Origin: an uncultured Alphaproteobacteria bacterium
GTDB lineage: Bacteria > Pseudomonadota > Alphaproteobacteria > RF32 > CAG-239
DNA: 48,261 nucleotides
Assembly (NCBI GenBank): GCA_944392155.1
Contig: CALXVR010000012.1
Coordinates: forward strand, 1 to 48,261
Direction of reading: 5' to 3'
Shown here: one piece after another, positions 9,414-19,056 of the stretch
Position numbering within the stretch: position 1 is the stretch's first letter
Layout: every line of letters begins with the position of its first letter
Made by a program: the position numbers and the translations under genes
The notes under the pieces: generated by a model
The model's database searches: none
The model's input: only the letters and a program-made list of their open reading frames with translations
What the model was told of the DNA's origin: nothing

Positions 9414-11993
9414 TTATTTCTTCTCGGGCTCAGTTGTGTCACCTTGTTTTAGAGAATCGGCATAAATTTTGGTAAAGTTACTGAAAGCGGCAACATCGTT
9501 TATCATTTTGTTGATGGAATTAATATCTATTTTATCTTCTTCAAGTTGACCTGTTAAGATGTTGAATACACTATAATATTTTGTGTCCTTAAAATAGGGC
9601 ATAAACTTGTTGCGTAAACGAACTATGACAGTTTCTTTGCCTGACTTTTTCAATGCTGTTGCCCAATCTAAAATATAACCGATTTGCTCTTCACTTAAAG
9701 GCTGTCCGGGAATCGGCTTTTCAATCAGATATTTGATGTTATCAGAGGCAGGTCCCCAAAGACCGGCATTCCAGAAAATTTCACTTTTCAGCAAAATGGC
9801 ATTTTTGCTGTAATCATCTTTGAGCAAATTCAGAGCTTCCTGCTGTTTGCTCATGTTGGATAAGGCTTTGGCTCTGATGATTTTGCGTTGCAGAGATAAG
9901 GTTTCGGGGATACTTGAGTGTTCCGTATCATCGAGTAGGCGCAAAGCTTCACCGTCTTTGTCGTTAAATAAATAAACCAAAGCCAGACGTGTTCCTGTTT
10001 TGGCTCTGTCTATCGGTGTCATGGGAACGTTTTTGAGTTGGTTGCTTAAAAGATTTTCGGCTCTGTCCAGCAAATCAACTGCAACCAAGCGGTCACTCAG
10101 TTTTTGTACTATGGTATTATATTGACTACTTTGAGCCGCTAACCATTCATAGTCGTTATAAAGGGCTAGAGCTTTTAGGGCTGAGAGATTGTCTGCTTCG
10201 TTGTAAACGTAGATGTTTTCAAAAAGACGAACCATTCTGTTTTCTACGTCCGCTTTCTGTTCGTAATCAACATAGTCTCTTAATTCTTGCAATGTGCGCA
10301 GTGCGTTGGAAAAGTCTTTTTTGCGAGCGTACATATCGGCTAGTCCGTCGAGCAGACTTAGCTTAAAGTTTTTTTCTCCCCAAGCATAGCGTAATCTTTC
10401 ATATTCAGCGATGGCTTTGTCTATGGGGAATAGATTTAGCTTCAGACCAAGGGAGACAATTTCTTTGCGTGCCAGCGAAGTATATTTTAACGAATCCAGA
10501 GGAAGTATTTTTTTATATTCGTTAACAGCACTCATGGGGGAACCTTGCAAAACCAGTTTTTTGGCTGTTAGATAATGTACGGCAGGAACCAGTCTTTCGG
10601 GATGTTTGCTGTTTTTTAAGATATCAATGAAGTTTTGGGTGGATAAATCATCTCCCGCATTTAGAGCTATTTTTGCGCCGACCAAAGCGATGCGGTCTTT
10701 GACCTCATCGGGATAATCCCTTATTAAAGAGATGAACGAAAGCAATATGGCGCTGTATTCGTCTTTGTAGTCTATTGCGGCTTCTGAAAGCGTACGCCAG
10801 AAGACAGCTTCATTAATCGTGGGAAGTTTTCCGTATGAAAAATCTTCAACGGCAGCTTCATAACGGTTGGCCAGAAAGTTTGCTACACCTGAAAGACCAT
10901 GCAATCTTTCGGTTTGAGCTTCGGGAGCATTTGTCTTTTTGATGGAGTTAATTATGCTTAGAGCGTTTGTTCCCAAACCCTTCATGACATAATATTTTGC
11001 CAACTCCAAGCGCGCTTTGTTTTTTTGCTCTTCAGGGGCTTGAGCTATGTCATTTTTTAATTGTTCTTCAGCCTCAAGAAAGGGCAGACTCATTAATTCG
11101 GCTCTTCCTGCTTCTGTCAAAGGCGATATGTCGGCCTCTTCTTGGCTGAGAAGAGCTTGTCTTTTTAATATCTCTAAGTTGTGAGATATATTTAATCCTC
11201 TATTGTAGCCCTGAATGGATATGCCTGTGGTGGCTCTGTTTACAACAATGTCATTTGTTTTAGAAACAATGATTATACCTTGATAAGAAGCTAATATGTC
11301 TAAGTCAGGGTAGGTATATGCTTTTTCACTGCCAACCCCAATGTCCATACTGGGAGCAACGATTAATGTATCACCAATTTCAGGGTCGAGAGTTGAAACA
11401 ATGTTTCCTGTGTTGGGAATCGGAACAAATAAATATGGTTGGCGTCGACTGTCATATTGTGTGAAAGCCTGCACATATTTGTGTTGTTCGTCTGGAAAAG
11501 GTCGGTTTAACAAGTCGACAACCCATAATAATCCTTCTTTTCGAACGGTATAGTAGGTGTTGTCTTTAAGCTTGAGACGCAAAATCAGTGCTTGATAATT
11601 TGGAATTTGAATAAGCTCATCGACCATGGGAGCGGCGTTTGCGGCCATCTCATCAACGTTAATGGTTTGCGCGTGATCAAAAACTATCCAAAGATAGTCC
11701 CCTCTTTGAAATACAGCTAAGCCGACAGGGATGTTCCATGGAAAGCTTAAGCTGATGCTAGATTCTGACTGGGTTTCCATTTGAGGGGAGACTAAATCAC
11801 TTTTATTGCTGATTTTGGTTGTGCTATGTGTCTCTATGGGTTTAATTTGAGCTTTGGCTACGGGCGCTACGGTTGCGGCAGTTTCGACAGAAGCAAATGC
11901 CTTAAAAGAGACAGATAAGCACATAAGAACCAACGTATAAATAAAAATACGCAGGTTCCGACATTTTAGATTTTTGTCTTGTGCTCTTGTCAC
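9414..11993 (-). CDS. Large exported TPR-like protein of the flagellar operon
   Basis: This protein has 859 residues. It starts at GTG with GGAAGGAAAAA upstream and has a signal-peptide-like segment (about residues 15-34, ending AFAS), so it is likely periplasmic. The first ~270 residues form a beta-rich domain, with [20 protein letters not shown] resembling AMIN-like regions of envelope proteins. From ~300 onward it is helical with repeated Ala/Leu patterns such as [13 protein letters not shown] and [20 protein letters not shown], typical of tetratricopeptide-like repeats. A large TPR protein after fliM/motE is a recurring arrangement in Rhodospirillales. A role in motor or cell-envelope assembly is inferred from position only. 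Confidence 0.8.
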   Translation of the reverse strand: MTRAQDKNLKCRNLRIFIYTLVLMCLSVSFKAFASVETAATVAPVAKAQIKPIETHSTTKISNKSDLVSPQMETQSESSISLSFPWNIPVGLAVFQRGDYLWIVFDHAQTINVDEMAANAAPMVDELIQIPNYQALILRLKLKDNTYYTVRKEGLLWVVDLLNRPFPDEQHKYVQAFTQYDSRRQPYLFVPIPNTGNIVSTLDPEIGDTLIVAPSMDIGVGSEKAYTYPDLDILASYQGIIIVSKTNDIVVNRATTGISIQGYNRGLNISHNLEILKRQALLSQEEADISPLTEAGRAELMSLPFLEAEEQLKNDIAQAPEEQKNKARLELAKYYVMKGLGTNALSIINSIKKTNAPEAQTERLHGLSGVANFLANRYEAAVEDFSYGKLPTINEAVFWRTLSEAAIDYKDEYSAILLSFISLIRDYPDEVKDRIALVGAKIALNAGDDLSTQNFIDILKNSKHPERLVPAVHYLTAKKLVLQGSPMSAVNEYKKILPLDSLKYTSLARKEIVSLGLKLNLFPIDKAIAEYERLRYAWGEKNFKLSLLDGLADMYARKKDFSNALRTLQELRDYVDYEQKADVENRMVRLFENIYVYNEADNLSALKALALYNDYEWLAAQSSQYNTIVQKLSDRLVAVDLLDRAENLLSNQLKNVPMTPIDRAKTGTRLALVYLFNDKDGEALRLLDDTEHSSIPETLSLQRKIIRAKALSNMSKQQEALNLLKDDYSKNAILLKSEIFWNAGLWGPASDNIKYLIEKPIPGQPLSEEQIGYILDWATALKKSGKETVIVRLRNKFMPYFKDTKYYSVFNILTGQLEEDKIDINSINKMINDVAAFSNFTKIYADSLKQGDTTEPEKK

Positions 11994-12005
11994 TTTTTCC
12001 TTCCG

Positions 12006-12659
12006 TTAGATGCTGTTGCCTATGATTTGATCCGTAACGGCTTTGGCTTTAATTGCATCCATTTGTGATACAATGGCTGAGGCTGATGACGGCTTCATTT
12101 CTCTTAGCAGAGAGGCTGCTGTTTCTATGTCTAAGGTATTAAAGATTCTTGCTGCACTCTGAGGCTTCATGCTGGCATACATTTTTACCAGAGCTGCAAT
12201 TTTTTCTTTTTCTTTTTCGTTATATTCATTTATGAGTTTTTTTAGTTTTCCTTCATACTCACGAAGCTGGGTAAGTTTCTTTTCTATCTCTTCTTCGGCA
12301 ACTTTCAACTGAACGGCTTTTTTATCGATTTCGCGGCTTCTTATGTCCAGAGCCTCGCGCCGCTCGGCAAGCTCTTGGAGAATCATAATTTCTGATTGAG
12401 TAAAGGTGTTGTTTGCTTTTTCTCCTGTCGATACCGGTGATTTTCCTTGTTCAGCCTGAGCTAAAACTTTGCTTAGAGCTGCGGTTTCTTTTGAGGCGGT
12501 TTCTTCTGCCCAAGCCCCGCTCTGGCTGATGACAAAGAGGCGATTGTCTGCGTTTTTTAACGAATCAAAAACATTGTTGATACGAATTGACAGAGTCAGT
12601 ACCGCTAAAAAGATAAAAATAGGTAAAATACGAAAATTATTTTTTATTTTGGTAAGCAT
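12006..12659 (-). CDS. MotE-like flagellar motor chaperone (MgtE N-domain protein)
   Basis: This 217-residue protein has one N-terminal membrane helix (about 11-27), a linker, a long coiled coil (about 90-150, ERREALDIRSREIDKKA to LIKEYNEKEKE-like heptads), and a C-terminal MgtE-N-type helical domain (AALVKMYASMKPQSAARIF and DAIKAKAVTDQIIG). The same architecture is found in MotE of rhizobia, which stabilises MotC and supports stator assembly. AAGGAACATAA precedes the ATG. It lies between the DUF6468 gene (9 bases) and the TPR gene (12 bases). The position after fliM supports a motor function. Confidence 0.8.
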   Translation of the reverse strand: MLTKIKNNFRILPIFIFLAVLTLSIRINNVFDSLKNADNRLFVISQSGAWAEETASKETAALSKVLAQAEQGKSPVSTGEKANNTFTQSEIMILQELAERREALDIRSREIDKKAVQLKVAEEEIEKKLTQLREYEGKLKKLINEYNEKEKEKIAALVKMYASMKPQSAARIFNTLDIETAASLLREMKPSSASAIVSQMDAIKAKAVTDQIIGNSI

Positions 12660-12668
12660 TTATGTTCC

Positions 12669-13157
12669 TTATTTTATTGCTCTCAGAGCTTTTAACAGTT
12701 CTAATTCAGCTTCAGAGCGAGAATCTGAAATCTCAATCGTTTCTTCTTCTACATCATTAATTTTTTTTGCGGAAGCTTTTTTTGCTCCGAAAAGTCCTGA
12801 AGATGTTTTCGGAGATTGGTCTTCTCGGATGTTTCGTCCATCTTTTATCATAATCTCCAGTCTATCGGCCAGATTATCTGCTCGCTCATTGATGAATGTT
12901 AAGTCATCTTTTAGGGTTTTGGCGCTGTCAACGACCTCTTTTAATCCTTCGGATGAGTGTTCCGTTACGGATTTTAATTTCGGAATGGAATTTTCGGCTT
13001 TAAATGTTGCTTCGTTGAGAGACTGAACCAGTTCCGCCAAACTTTTTTGGTTTTGGCGAAGCACACTTAAGTTTTTGTTGAGCCGGTAGGCAAAAACAAT
13101 GGTCGGGACTAACAGACAGATGATGGTTAAGTTGATTATTAATTCAAAACTATCCAT
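12669..13157 (-). CDS. DUF6468-like membrane protein
   Basis: This 162-residue protein has an N-terminal membrane helix (about 7-25) and a long cytoplasmic coiled coil (about 30-110), ending in an acidic tail with SRSEAELELLKALRAIK. The pattern matches the DUF6468 proteins that sit next to fliM in Rhodospirillales. The ATG overlaps the end of fliM by 8 bases (ATGGATAG), so translation is coupled. A structural role in the flagellar basal body is likely, but I know of no biochemical evidence. Confidence 0.75.
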   Translation of the reverse strand: MDSFELIINLTIICLLVPTIVFAYRLNKNLSVLRQNQKSLAELVQSLNEATFKAENSIPKLKSVTEHSSEGLKEVVDSAKTLKDDLTFINERADNLADRLEIMIKDGRNIREDQSPKTSSGLFGAKKASAKKINDVEEETIEISDSRSEAELELLKALRAIK

Positions 13158-14241
13158 TGCGATTGGCCTTATCTTTTACTTTTATAACAATATGATCTGA
13201 TTTGCGCCCCATGCAGCCTTTGAGCAGAGGAACATCTCCACAGATTAGGGTTACGTCATCTGAGCAGGACATTTCAAGTGGTAAAAATGAACCTTTTTCC
13301 CATTTGGCAATTTCACCTAAGCTAATCATTTTTTCTTTTAAAATGGCTTTAATTTCAACATCTGTTTCCCAGAGTTGCTCCATTAAGTGGTTTTCCCAGA
13401 TGGTGTCTCGGCCATATCTTTCGCCCATAAACATCTGTAATAATAAATCACGTACAGGTTCCAGAGTAGCGTAGGGAATCATTAAGTCTATTTTGCCTCC
13501 GCGGTCCTCCATATCTATGCGCAGATGCGCAACAATGACGGCGTTGGATAAGCGTGTGATTGTTGCAAAGCGCGGATTGGTTTCCAGGCGGTCATATGCA
13601 AAATTAACGGATGTTACCGGATCAAACGAAGTGGATAGATCTGATAAAATCAGCTCTATCATGTCTTTTACCAGATTTAGTTCAATTGTGGTGTAGGGGC
13701 GACCTTCTATGCGCATGGCCGCAGTTCCGCGTCGTCCGCCGAGAAGCACATCTACAATGGAATAAACCAGAGATGAATCCACTGACATTAAACCATAATT
13801 ATCCCATTCTTCGGCTTTGAATACGGCTAAGAGCGTCGGTAATGTTAAAGAATCAATATATTCACCAAAGCGCATGGATTCAATGTTGTCTAGCGAGACT
13901 TCAACGTTGTCTTGGGTGAAGTTTCTTAATGAGGTGGCCATCATACGAATCAGACGGTCGAAAACGATGTCTAACATCGGTAGACGTTCATATGAAACCA
14001 TGGAAGCATTTAAAATTGCGCGGACACCTGTCTTGAGTTCATAATCATCTTCTTCGTCGTTTGGTGTGTAGCCGAACAAAGAATCAATCTCTTCCTGATT
14101 GAGAATTTTGGAATCGGCAGCATCGTTTGAATCTAAAGAAGAGTTATCATCGTCGCGAACTTTGATGGCGTCAGCCCAGTTTTTATCTTCCGTATTTTCA
14201 TTCGGATGTGCTTGATTATTTGTTGTGTTTTCTTCTGCCAC
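13150..14241 (-). CDS. fliM: Flagellar motor switch protein FliM
   Basis: FliM forms the C-ring with FliG and FliN and receives CheY-P. From the proposed GTG start the protein has 363 residues: a linker rich in Asp and Asn, the CheY-binding motif LNQEEIDSLFGY (about residues 47-58), the middle CheC-like domain (about 80-270) and a C-terminal FliN-like SpoA domain (about 285-355, with GKIDLMIPYATLEPVRDLL before it). The GTG at 14241 has AAGGA 8 bases upstream and lies 22 bases after fliL. An ATG at 14322 would overlap fliL and add 27 unrelated residues, so I rejected it. Confidence 0.95.
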   Translation of the reverse strand: MAEENTTNNQAHPNENTEDKNWADAIKVRDDDNSSLDSNDAADSKILNQEEIDSLFGYTPNDEEDDYELKTGVRAILNASMVSYERLPMLDIVFDRLIRMMATSLRNFTQDNVEVSLDNIESMRFGEYIDSLTLPTLLAVFKAEEWDNYGLMSVDSSLVYSIVDVLLGGRRGTAAMRIEGRPYTTIELNLVKDMIELILSDLSTSFDPVTSVNFAYDRLETNPRFATITRLSNAVIVAHLRIDMEDRGGKIDLMIPYATLEPVRDLLLQMFMGERYGRDTIWENHLMEQLWETDVEIKAILKEKMISLGEIAKWEKGSFLPLEMSCSDDVTLICGDVPLLKGCMGRKSDHIVIKVKDKANRNG

Positions 14242-14263
14242 TGTTTGTGTCCTTAGTTTCTTG

Positions 14264-14800
14264 TTATTTGTCCAGATTGAAAGCTTTGAAGTTGAGATTG
14301 GATACAACAACAGGGCTAACAATCAGGTTTATTCTGTATAAAAGTTCTTCTTTAAGCCAATATAGGCCGTTTGAACCACTAATTTCATCAGGGGTTAGTT
14401 CTACCGTGTGTGCGATGACGGCATCCATGATTTTGGGCAAGAGACCTTCGACAATCTTAACATCGTCAACATTGGTTAATTCTAAGTTTATTTTTAGGCT
14501 GACATCTTGCGGGGTGCCGACTTTGTCGGTTATGCGCACATTAATCTCCGGAATGTCGTAGAGAATACTGACTTTATTTTGAGATGTCCCATCTTCATTG
14601 TTAACAGGGCGCTCAACCACGGCGTATGACATGTTGGTATAGGTGCTCGTTTTTTTGCTTAAAACCGAATAAAAACTTACGACCAACCCGATAGCAATCA
14701 GTGCTGGCAGTAAAAACATCAGAATCTTTTTGCGGTCGAGTTTGTTTTTGCTTTCTTCCGCTTCAGAATCGGCATCAAAATCGTCGTCTAAATTTACCAT
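14264..14800 (-). CDS. fliL: Flagellar basal body-associated protein FliL
   Basis: FliL is a single-pass inner-membrane protein that surrounds and supports the stator. The 178-residue protein has an acidic cytoplasmic start (NLDDDFDADSEAEES), a membrane helix (about 27-47) and a periplasmic SPFH-like domain with NVRITDKVGTPQDVSLKINLEL and the usual C-terminal part. GAGG lies 9 bases upstream of the ATG. It is the first gene of the minus-strand operon fliL-fliM-DUF6468-MotE-TPR-uvrB. Confidence 0.93.
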   Translation of the reverse strand: MVNLDDDFDADSEAEESKNKLDRKKILMFLLPALIAIGLVVSFYSVLSKKTSTYTNMSYAVVERPVNNEDGTSQNKVSILYDIPEINVRITDKVGTPQDVSLKINLELTNVDDVKIVEGLLPKIMDAVIAHTVELTPDEISGSNGLYWLKEELLYRINLIVSPVVVSNLNFKAFNLDK

Positions 14801-15063
14801 GGTTTTGCCTCAAAAAGAGATTTGTTTGCAGGCTATTTTATCGTATTTTTTTTATAATTAAACCCTAAAAACATACTTATTAAACGTATTTATAATTTTA
14901 ACCTTTATTTCAATATTTGTGGTATATAAAATTTAGAGAAATATTAGAATTCGCGGATTGTTACAAATATGTTAAGTTTGGATGAAACTAAGGCTTTGGC
15001 ATAGAAAATCTTATGCTTTTGTGATATGATATTTTATAAAAGGGGCAAAACGGGACTTAGGCT

Positions 15064-15834
15064 ATGTATATTTGGGTGGTGTTGGCAACATTTATTGCAA
15101 TTTTGTATTCGTTTAATCTGACGACACGATCGGATATGCGTGAAATTTATGTTGAACCTCAGGCTGAGGCGATTGTCAGTAAAATGTTGTTACAGCATAG
15201 AGCCGCCGAAAATTATGCCAGAGATCTCGGGTTTAATTCGTATTATCCGGGAGAGGTTAATTTTGATGTATTATGTCAACAAAACTATTTGCCCTATGGA
15301 TTGGAGGGGTGTGATCCTTCGGATATAAGCAAGATTTCTCGCAGACAAGAAATTCATTCCAGAATTTATTGTTTGGATAAAACATCTTCAGGATACTCCA
15401 AATCCGTTACAGGTTGCCCAGGAAGTCCAAGTTGTTGCAGCCAAGAAAATGCGTATAATTATGTGGTTACGTATGCGTGTGTTCCGCCTAAATGGCGAAA
15501 TATTAAGACAGGGAAACCCAACAATGATTTGTTGAATGCCTTGAAAAATGTTGTAGGTGTCGGTGTTAACATCGGATATGCCGATTTTGAAGAAAAAACA
15601 TTTTTGAGGGTTTATGACGAGGCGACGATGGGAACTGTGCAAGATAAATACACCATGCGCCTCGTAGGGCGAGAAATTGAGTGGATTGGCATTCCTGAAT
15701 ATGTTGTTAATGATACAACAGGAGGTAAGACATCTTTCAACAGAATGTGTGTGGAATCTTTGGAAGATGAAGACGGTAAGGTTGTAGATCCTAAAGTTTG
15801 TTCGTATTGTATGGTTTATATTACACCGATTTAG
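15064..15834 (+). CDS. PilM-like membrane-anchored protein, first gene of the pilin locus
   Basis: This 256-residue protein has an N-terminal membrane helix (residues 3-18) directly followed by a helical region containing EAIVSKMLLQHRAAENYARD. The rest is exported and has about 11 Cys residues, some clustered (GCPGSPSCC, CSYC). The start of the protein and its place immediately before a PilV-like gene recall PilM of type IVB pilus systems, but it is much longer than plasmid PilM (about 145 residues). The gap to the next gene is 21 bases from the stop to the preferred start, so the two are probably co-transcribed. No strong ribosome binding site is visible. The PilM link is inference. Confidence 0.6.
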   Translation: MYIWVVLATFIAILYSFNLTTRSDMREIYVEPQAEAIVSKMLLQHRAAENYARDLGFNSYYPGEVNFDVLCQQNYLPYGLEGCDPSDISKISRRQEIHSRIYCLDKTSSGYSKSVTGCPGSPSCCSQENAYNYVVTYACVPPKWRNIKTGKPNNDLLNALKNVVGVGVNIGYADFEEKTFLRVYDEATMGTVQDKYTMRLVGREIEWIGIPEYVVNDTTGGKTSFNRMCVESLEDEDGKVVDPKVCSYCMVYITPI

Positions 15835-15855
15835 ACCGGGATGAGGAGAAAGACA

Positions 15856-18800
15856 ATGTTGAAAAGCAAATATACAAAGCTGAATGAGCTCGGAAGCTTG
15901 ATGGTGGAAGCCATGGCAATGTTGGCCCTCATTTCTATGGTTACGCCGATTTTATATCGTAAAGCGGCGGAGAGAACGACCGAATTGCAGGATATTAATG
16001 CTGCGGGTCAAATGCGTAGTTTAATTAAAGCCGTAGATGACTATGTTCGAGATAATTATAATACGATTGTTGCCGGAAACGCCGTTAATAATAGTGTCAA
16101 TAATTCCGTAAACTACAGCGATTTGGTTAGCAGCGGCAAGAAAACAATTGATATCAAGCATTTTCGCGACTACTTGCCTTATGGCTTTTTGGATTCATCC
16201 GGTAATGTTCAAGATACGAAGACCTTTTCAAAGAATTATAAAGTAGCTTTCAAATATACCAATGCCGGCGGTCGTAAGGCCGTGACCGCATTTGTCGTGG
16301 CAGAACCTAAAGAAAAAGGTAATTTTCCGATGCTTAGAGCATCGCGCATTGCTTCTATGGTCGGAACGAACGGCGGTTATGCGCAGGTGAGCGGCGGAAA
16401 GGTTCAGGTCAATGGTGTGCAAGGTATTTGGTCTATTGATAATATGAATAATGAGCTTGGTGTTACAACAACGAACGGCTCTATTGTGACTTCTTCCGTA
16501 CAGCCTATTGTGGAAGCAGGTGGCGGCGGAAATAATGAAAACTATTTGTATCGTATTGATATGAGCGGAAACCCGTCAACAGCAAAACTTAATCAGATGG
16601 AAGCAAACCTTAAGCTTGGTGCTGATGCCGGTACGCACCATAATATTACCAATATTAATCAGTTGATTATTTCGGCTCAGAATCAGGCAAATTTTTCAGA
16701 CAAAAGCAAAGGTAATGACGGTGCCTTGTTAATTAAGGGAACGGGCGGTGCTACAATCGGCGGAAACACGGTAATCGGCGGTGCCTTATCTGCTTTGGCC
16801 GATAAGTTTAAGGTTAATAATGCGGGCTTGCAATATGGTACTTTGTTTACGGTTACGGATAGTAATTTGAAGTATGGAAATAACGGCAGCGTTATTAATG
16901 CAAGCGCAACTGATTTGAATTTGTTAAACGGTAAGATTACGGTTAATAGCGCAGGGACAAAGATTGACAGTAAGACGAATATTGCAGGTGATACGGTTAT
17001 CGGTGATTTGAATGCAACTGTTAACTCTACCGACGGAACCCCGAATAAATTGACGGTAAGAGGAAATGCCGATGTTACGGGTATATTTACGGCAGGTGAA
17101 ATTAGAACTCAGAAATTTAAATCTCTGACATTAGATGCCGGTGCTCCGGCTTATACGGGACCGTGGAACTTGCATGTGGAGGCAAACAAGGCTAGTTTTG
17201 CACAACCGGATTTTAATGTGGCGACGGATAAATTGAAAATTTCCTCAACAGAATCCAGTATGAAAAATGCGACAATCACGCTTAATGCAAATGATGTGGC
17301 TAAAGCAGTTCTTAACGCAAGAGGTGCTGAGATCAGTACAACAAAAGATGTTAAGGTTCACGGTAATAACAGCGTGCATTTGTATACGGGAACGTTGAAT
17401 CCTGCTTTGACGGCAAATGAGGTTAGTATTCAAGATACAATGTTTAGGGCTAACAGAGCAAATATTGCCATCAATTCAATAGTTAACAGCTTTACCATTA
17501 AAAATACCGATGCAAGCAAGATGAACCAGACGGATATTGCCAATGCGATAACACGTGTTCGGAACATGAATTTTCAGGTGGAAGAACCTGGTGGTGCATA
17601 TGTCTTGAAGGTTGAACCTAAAACTGCAGATAAGTCAAAGGTTAAGGTTGATGGTGAGTTCATTGTTTATAATGATAATGCTGTAGGTGATTCCGGTGAA
17701 AGGTTGTTAAGGGTTTCACAAGCCGGTAATAACAGCGGCGGCAATGCAACCGTGGAAATTACACGAGGCAAAATGATTGTAAAAGACAATGCTTCTACCG
17801 TTAAAAAGATATTTACGGTTGATGCAAATGAGACTGATAAATCTACGGCTGACAGAGGTAGTGTTTATGTTCGTAAAGGTGTAGTTGAGCTTGAATCAAG
17901 TTACGGAACAAAATTGACCGATGCACAAGTTCAGGCTCAGGCGACTTCGGGTAATGATAAGGGTTATGTTCGAGCAGACCGTTTCGTGTCTAATCGCGGT
18001 TGGTCAAATCCGATTACCGGAGGTATCATATCCACATTTAATCGTGGTACAACATATGATGCATATCAGGTTAACCCGGCTTACACTTCTGTTATGCATG
18101 ATATCAAATTGACATCTCGCGGTGGAGCTCGTTTGAGTGATATTTTGCCAGATTTCATTAACAAAGGTATTTATGTGGTTGATAATACATATCTTGAAAC
18201 CTTTGGTAGTTGGGAAAATAGTTCCGGATGTCCTCCGAAAACAAGCGGAAGCAGTTGCCAAACAATCAGCAACTCTTATGTGGCCAATAATCACTCGGAT
18301 TGGACGTCTCCTTGGTTGGGTGTTGTTCCTGCGCCGGTATGTCCTCCGGGATATGCAAAAGTTATTACGATAACTCCTGCCGGTTTTGCTATGGCTCAGG
18401 CCGGTATTCCGGGAACGAGACAGCCGGGAAAGAAACAAGATATTGTTATTGTTAACTATCCGAAGAATCCTAATGATTATACCGCCGGATCTGCTGATGC
18501 TCCTACGCCGTTGTATTTCCAGAAAAGTACTTGGTTGAGAGCTAAGGTTTATGCTCATGGTTCGGACAACAGCTTTAAGGGTTGGAGTGCAATTATGGGC
18601 TTTATGTATCCGTATACTTATTATAAGCAATATATGGATGACTTGGGATTGGGATTGAGCGGAAGTGATGCTATTGCGTGGAATTTGTTCCCCGTATTTA
18701 GAAAACAGCTTGAAGCTTATGCTACGGTATATTGTTATTTTGACAGAAAAGGTGGTTTGGGAACGACGTTTGATTCAAACTTGGTTGATACAACTTATGA

Positions 18801-18918
18801 CCAGTTATCGAACTTTAGAGCTCCGATGAGCGGAAAACCAGCCAGTACAACGGGTAGCGACAGCGGTTACTTTAACCGATTAAATGACCCGAATCTTAAA
18901 TATACAGAACCATGGTAA
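15856..18918 (+). CDS. PilV-like type IV pilin / tip adhesin with long beta-rich stalk
   Basis: This protein has 1020 residues. At the N-terminus, NELG|SLMVEAMAMLALISM is a class III signal: Gly before the cut and Glu at position +5 of the mature protein, followed by a hydrophobic helix, as in type IV pilins. Residues ~40-230 look like a pilin head. From ~230 to ~720 there are low-complexity Asn/Thr/Gly/Ala beta-strand stretches reminiscent of fibre or helix stalks (TVIGGALSALADKFKVNNAG, NKLTVRGNADVTG). The C-terminal ~300 residues begin with SRGGARLSDILPDFINKG, which recalls plasmid PilV, and carry Cys pairs and many aromatics, probably the binding tip. AGGAG at 15845-15849 favours ATG 15856 over ATG 15841. 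No shufflon recombinase or inverted segments are seen here. Confidence 0.75.
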   Translation: MLKSKYTKLNELGSLMVEAMAMLALISMVTPILYRKAAERTTELQDINAAGQMRSLIKAVDDYVRDNYNTIVAGNAVNNSVNNSVNYSDLVSSGKKTIDIKHFRDYLPYGFLDSSGNVQDTKTFSKNYKVAFKYTNAGGRKAVTAFVVAEPKEKGNFPMLRASRIASMVGTNGGYAQVSGGKVQVNGVQGIWSIDNMNNELGVTTTNGSIVTSSVQPIVEAGGGGNNENYLYRIDMSGNPSTAKLNQMEANLKLGADAGTHHNITNINQLIISAQNQANFSDKSKGNDGALLIKGTGGATIGGNTVIGGALSALADKFKVNNAGLQYGTLFTVTDSNLKYGNNGSVINASATDLNLLNGKITVNSAGTKIDSKTNIAGDTVIGDLNATVNSTDGTPNKLTVRGNADVTGIFTAGEIRTQKFKSLTLDAGAPAYTGPWNLHVEANKASFAQPDFNVATDKLKISSTESSMKNATITLNANDVAKAVLNARGAEISTTKDVKVHGNNSVHLYTGTLNPALTANEVSIQDTMFRANRANIAINSIVNSFTIKNTDASKMNQTDIANAITRVRNMNFQVEEPGGAYVLKVEPKTADKSKVKVDGEFIVYNDNAVGDSGERLLRVSQAGNNSGGNATVEITRGKMIVKDNASTVKKIFTVDANETDKSTADRGSVYVRKGVVELESSYGTKLTDAQVQAQATSGNDKGYVRADRFVSNRGWSNPITGGIISTFNRGTTYDAYQVNPAYTSVMHDIKLTSRGGARLSDILPDFINKGIYVVDNTYLETFGSWENSSGCPPKTSGSSCQTISNSYVANNHSDWTSPWLGVVPAPVCPPGYAKVITITPAGFAMAQAGIPGTRQPGKKQDIVIVNYPKNPNDYTAGSADAPTPLYFQKSTWLRAKVYAHGSDNSFKGWSAIMGFMYPYTYYKQYMDDLGLGLSGSDAIAWNLFPVFRKQLEAYATVYCYFDRKGGLGTTFDSNLVDTTYDQLSNFRAPMSGKPASTTGSDSGYFNRLNDPNLKYTEPW

Positions 18919-18929
18919 TTCTGCTGAAT

Positions 18930-18960
18930 AAAAAAACTCCGCAAGTTGCGGAGTTTTTTT
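18930..18960 (+). terminator. Terminator after the PilV-like gene
   Basis: AACTCCGCAA pairs perfectly with TTGCGGAGTT with essentially no loop spacer. An A-run lies before it and a T-run of seven or more after it. It is the strongest intrinsic terminator in this part of the window. Confidence 0.93.
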
Positions 18961-19056
18961 ATTGGAAGAACTGGGGAAAGTCGTGAATTTTTGATGTAAA
19001 AAATTTTTATTGAAGTATTATATTTTTAATTAGCTTTGATTTTTGGGAGATGTTTC

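Noticed and set aside
18004..18630. 208-codon minus-strand frame inside the PilV-like gene
   Set aside because: It is antisense to a well-supported gene, and the translation is rich in Arg/Ser/Ile in a way typical of shadow frames.
15856..18918. Shufflon-type inverted segments in the PilV-like gene
   Set aside because: I saw no repeated inverted 19-bp-like sites, no alternative C-terminal segments downstream and no recombinase gene in the window.
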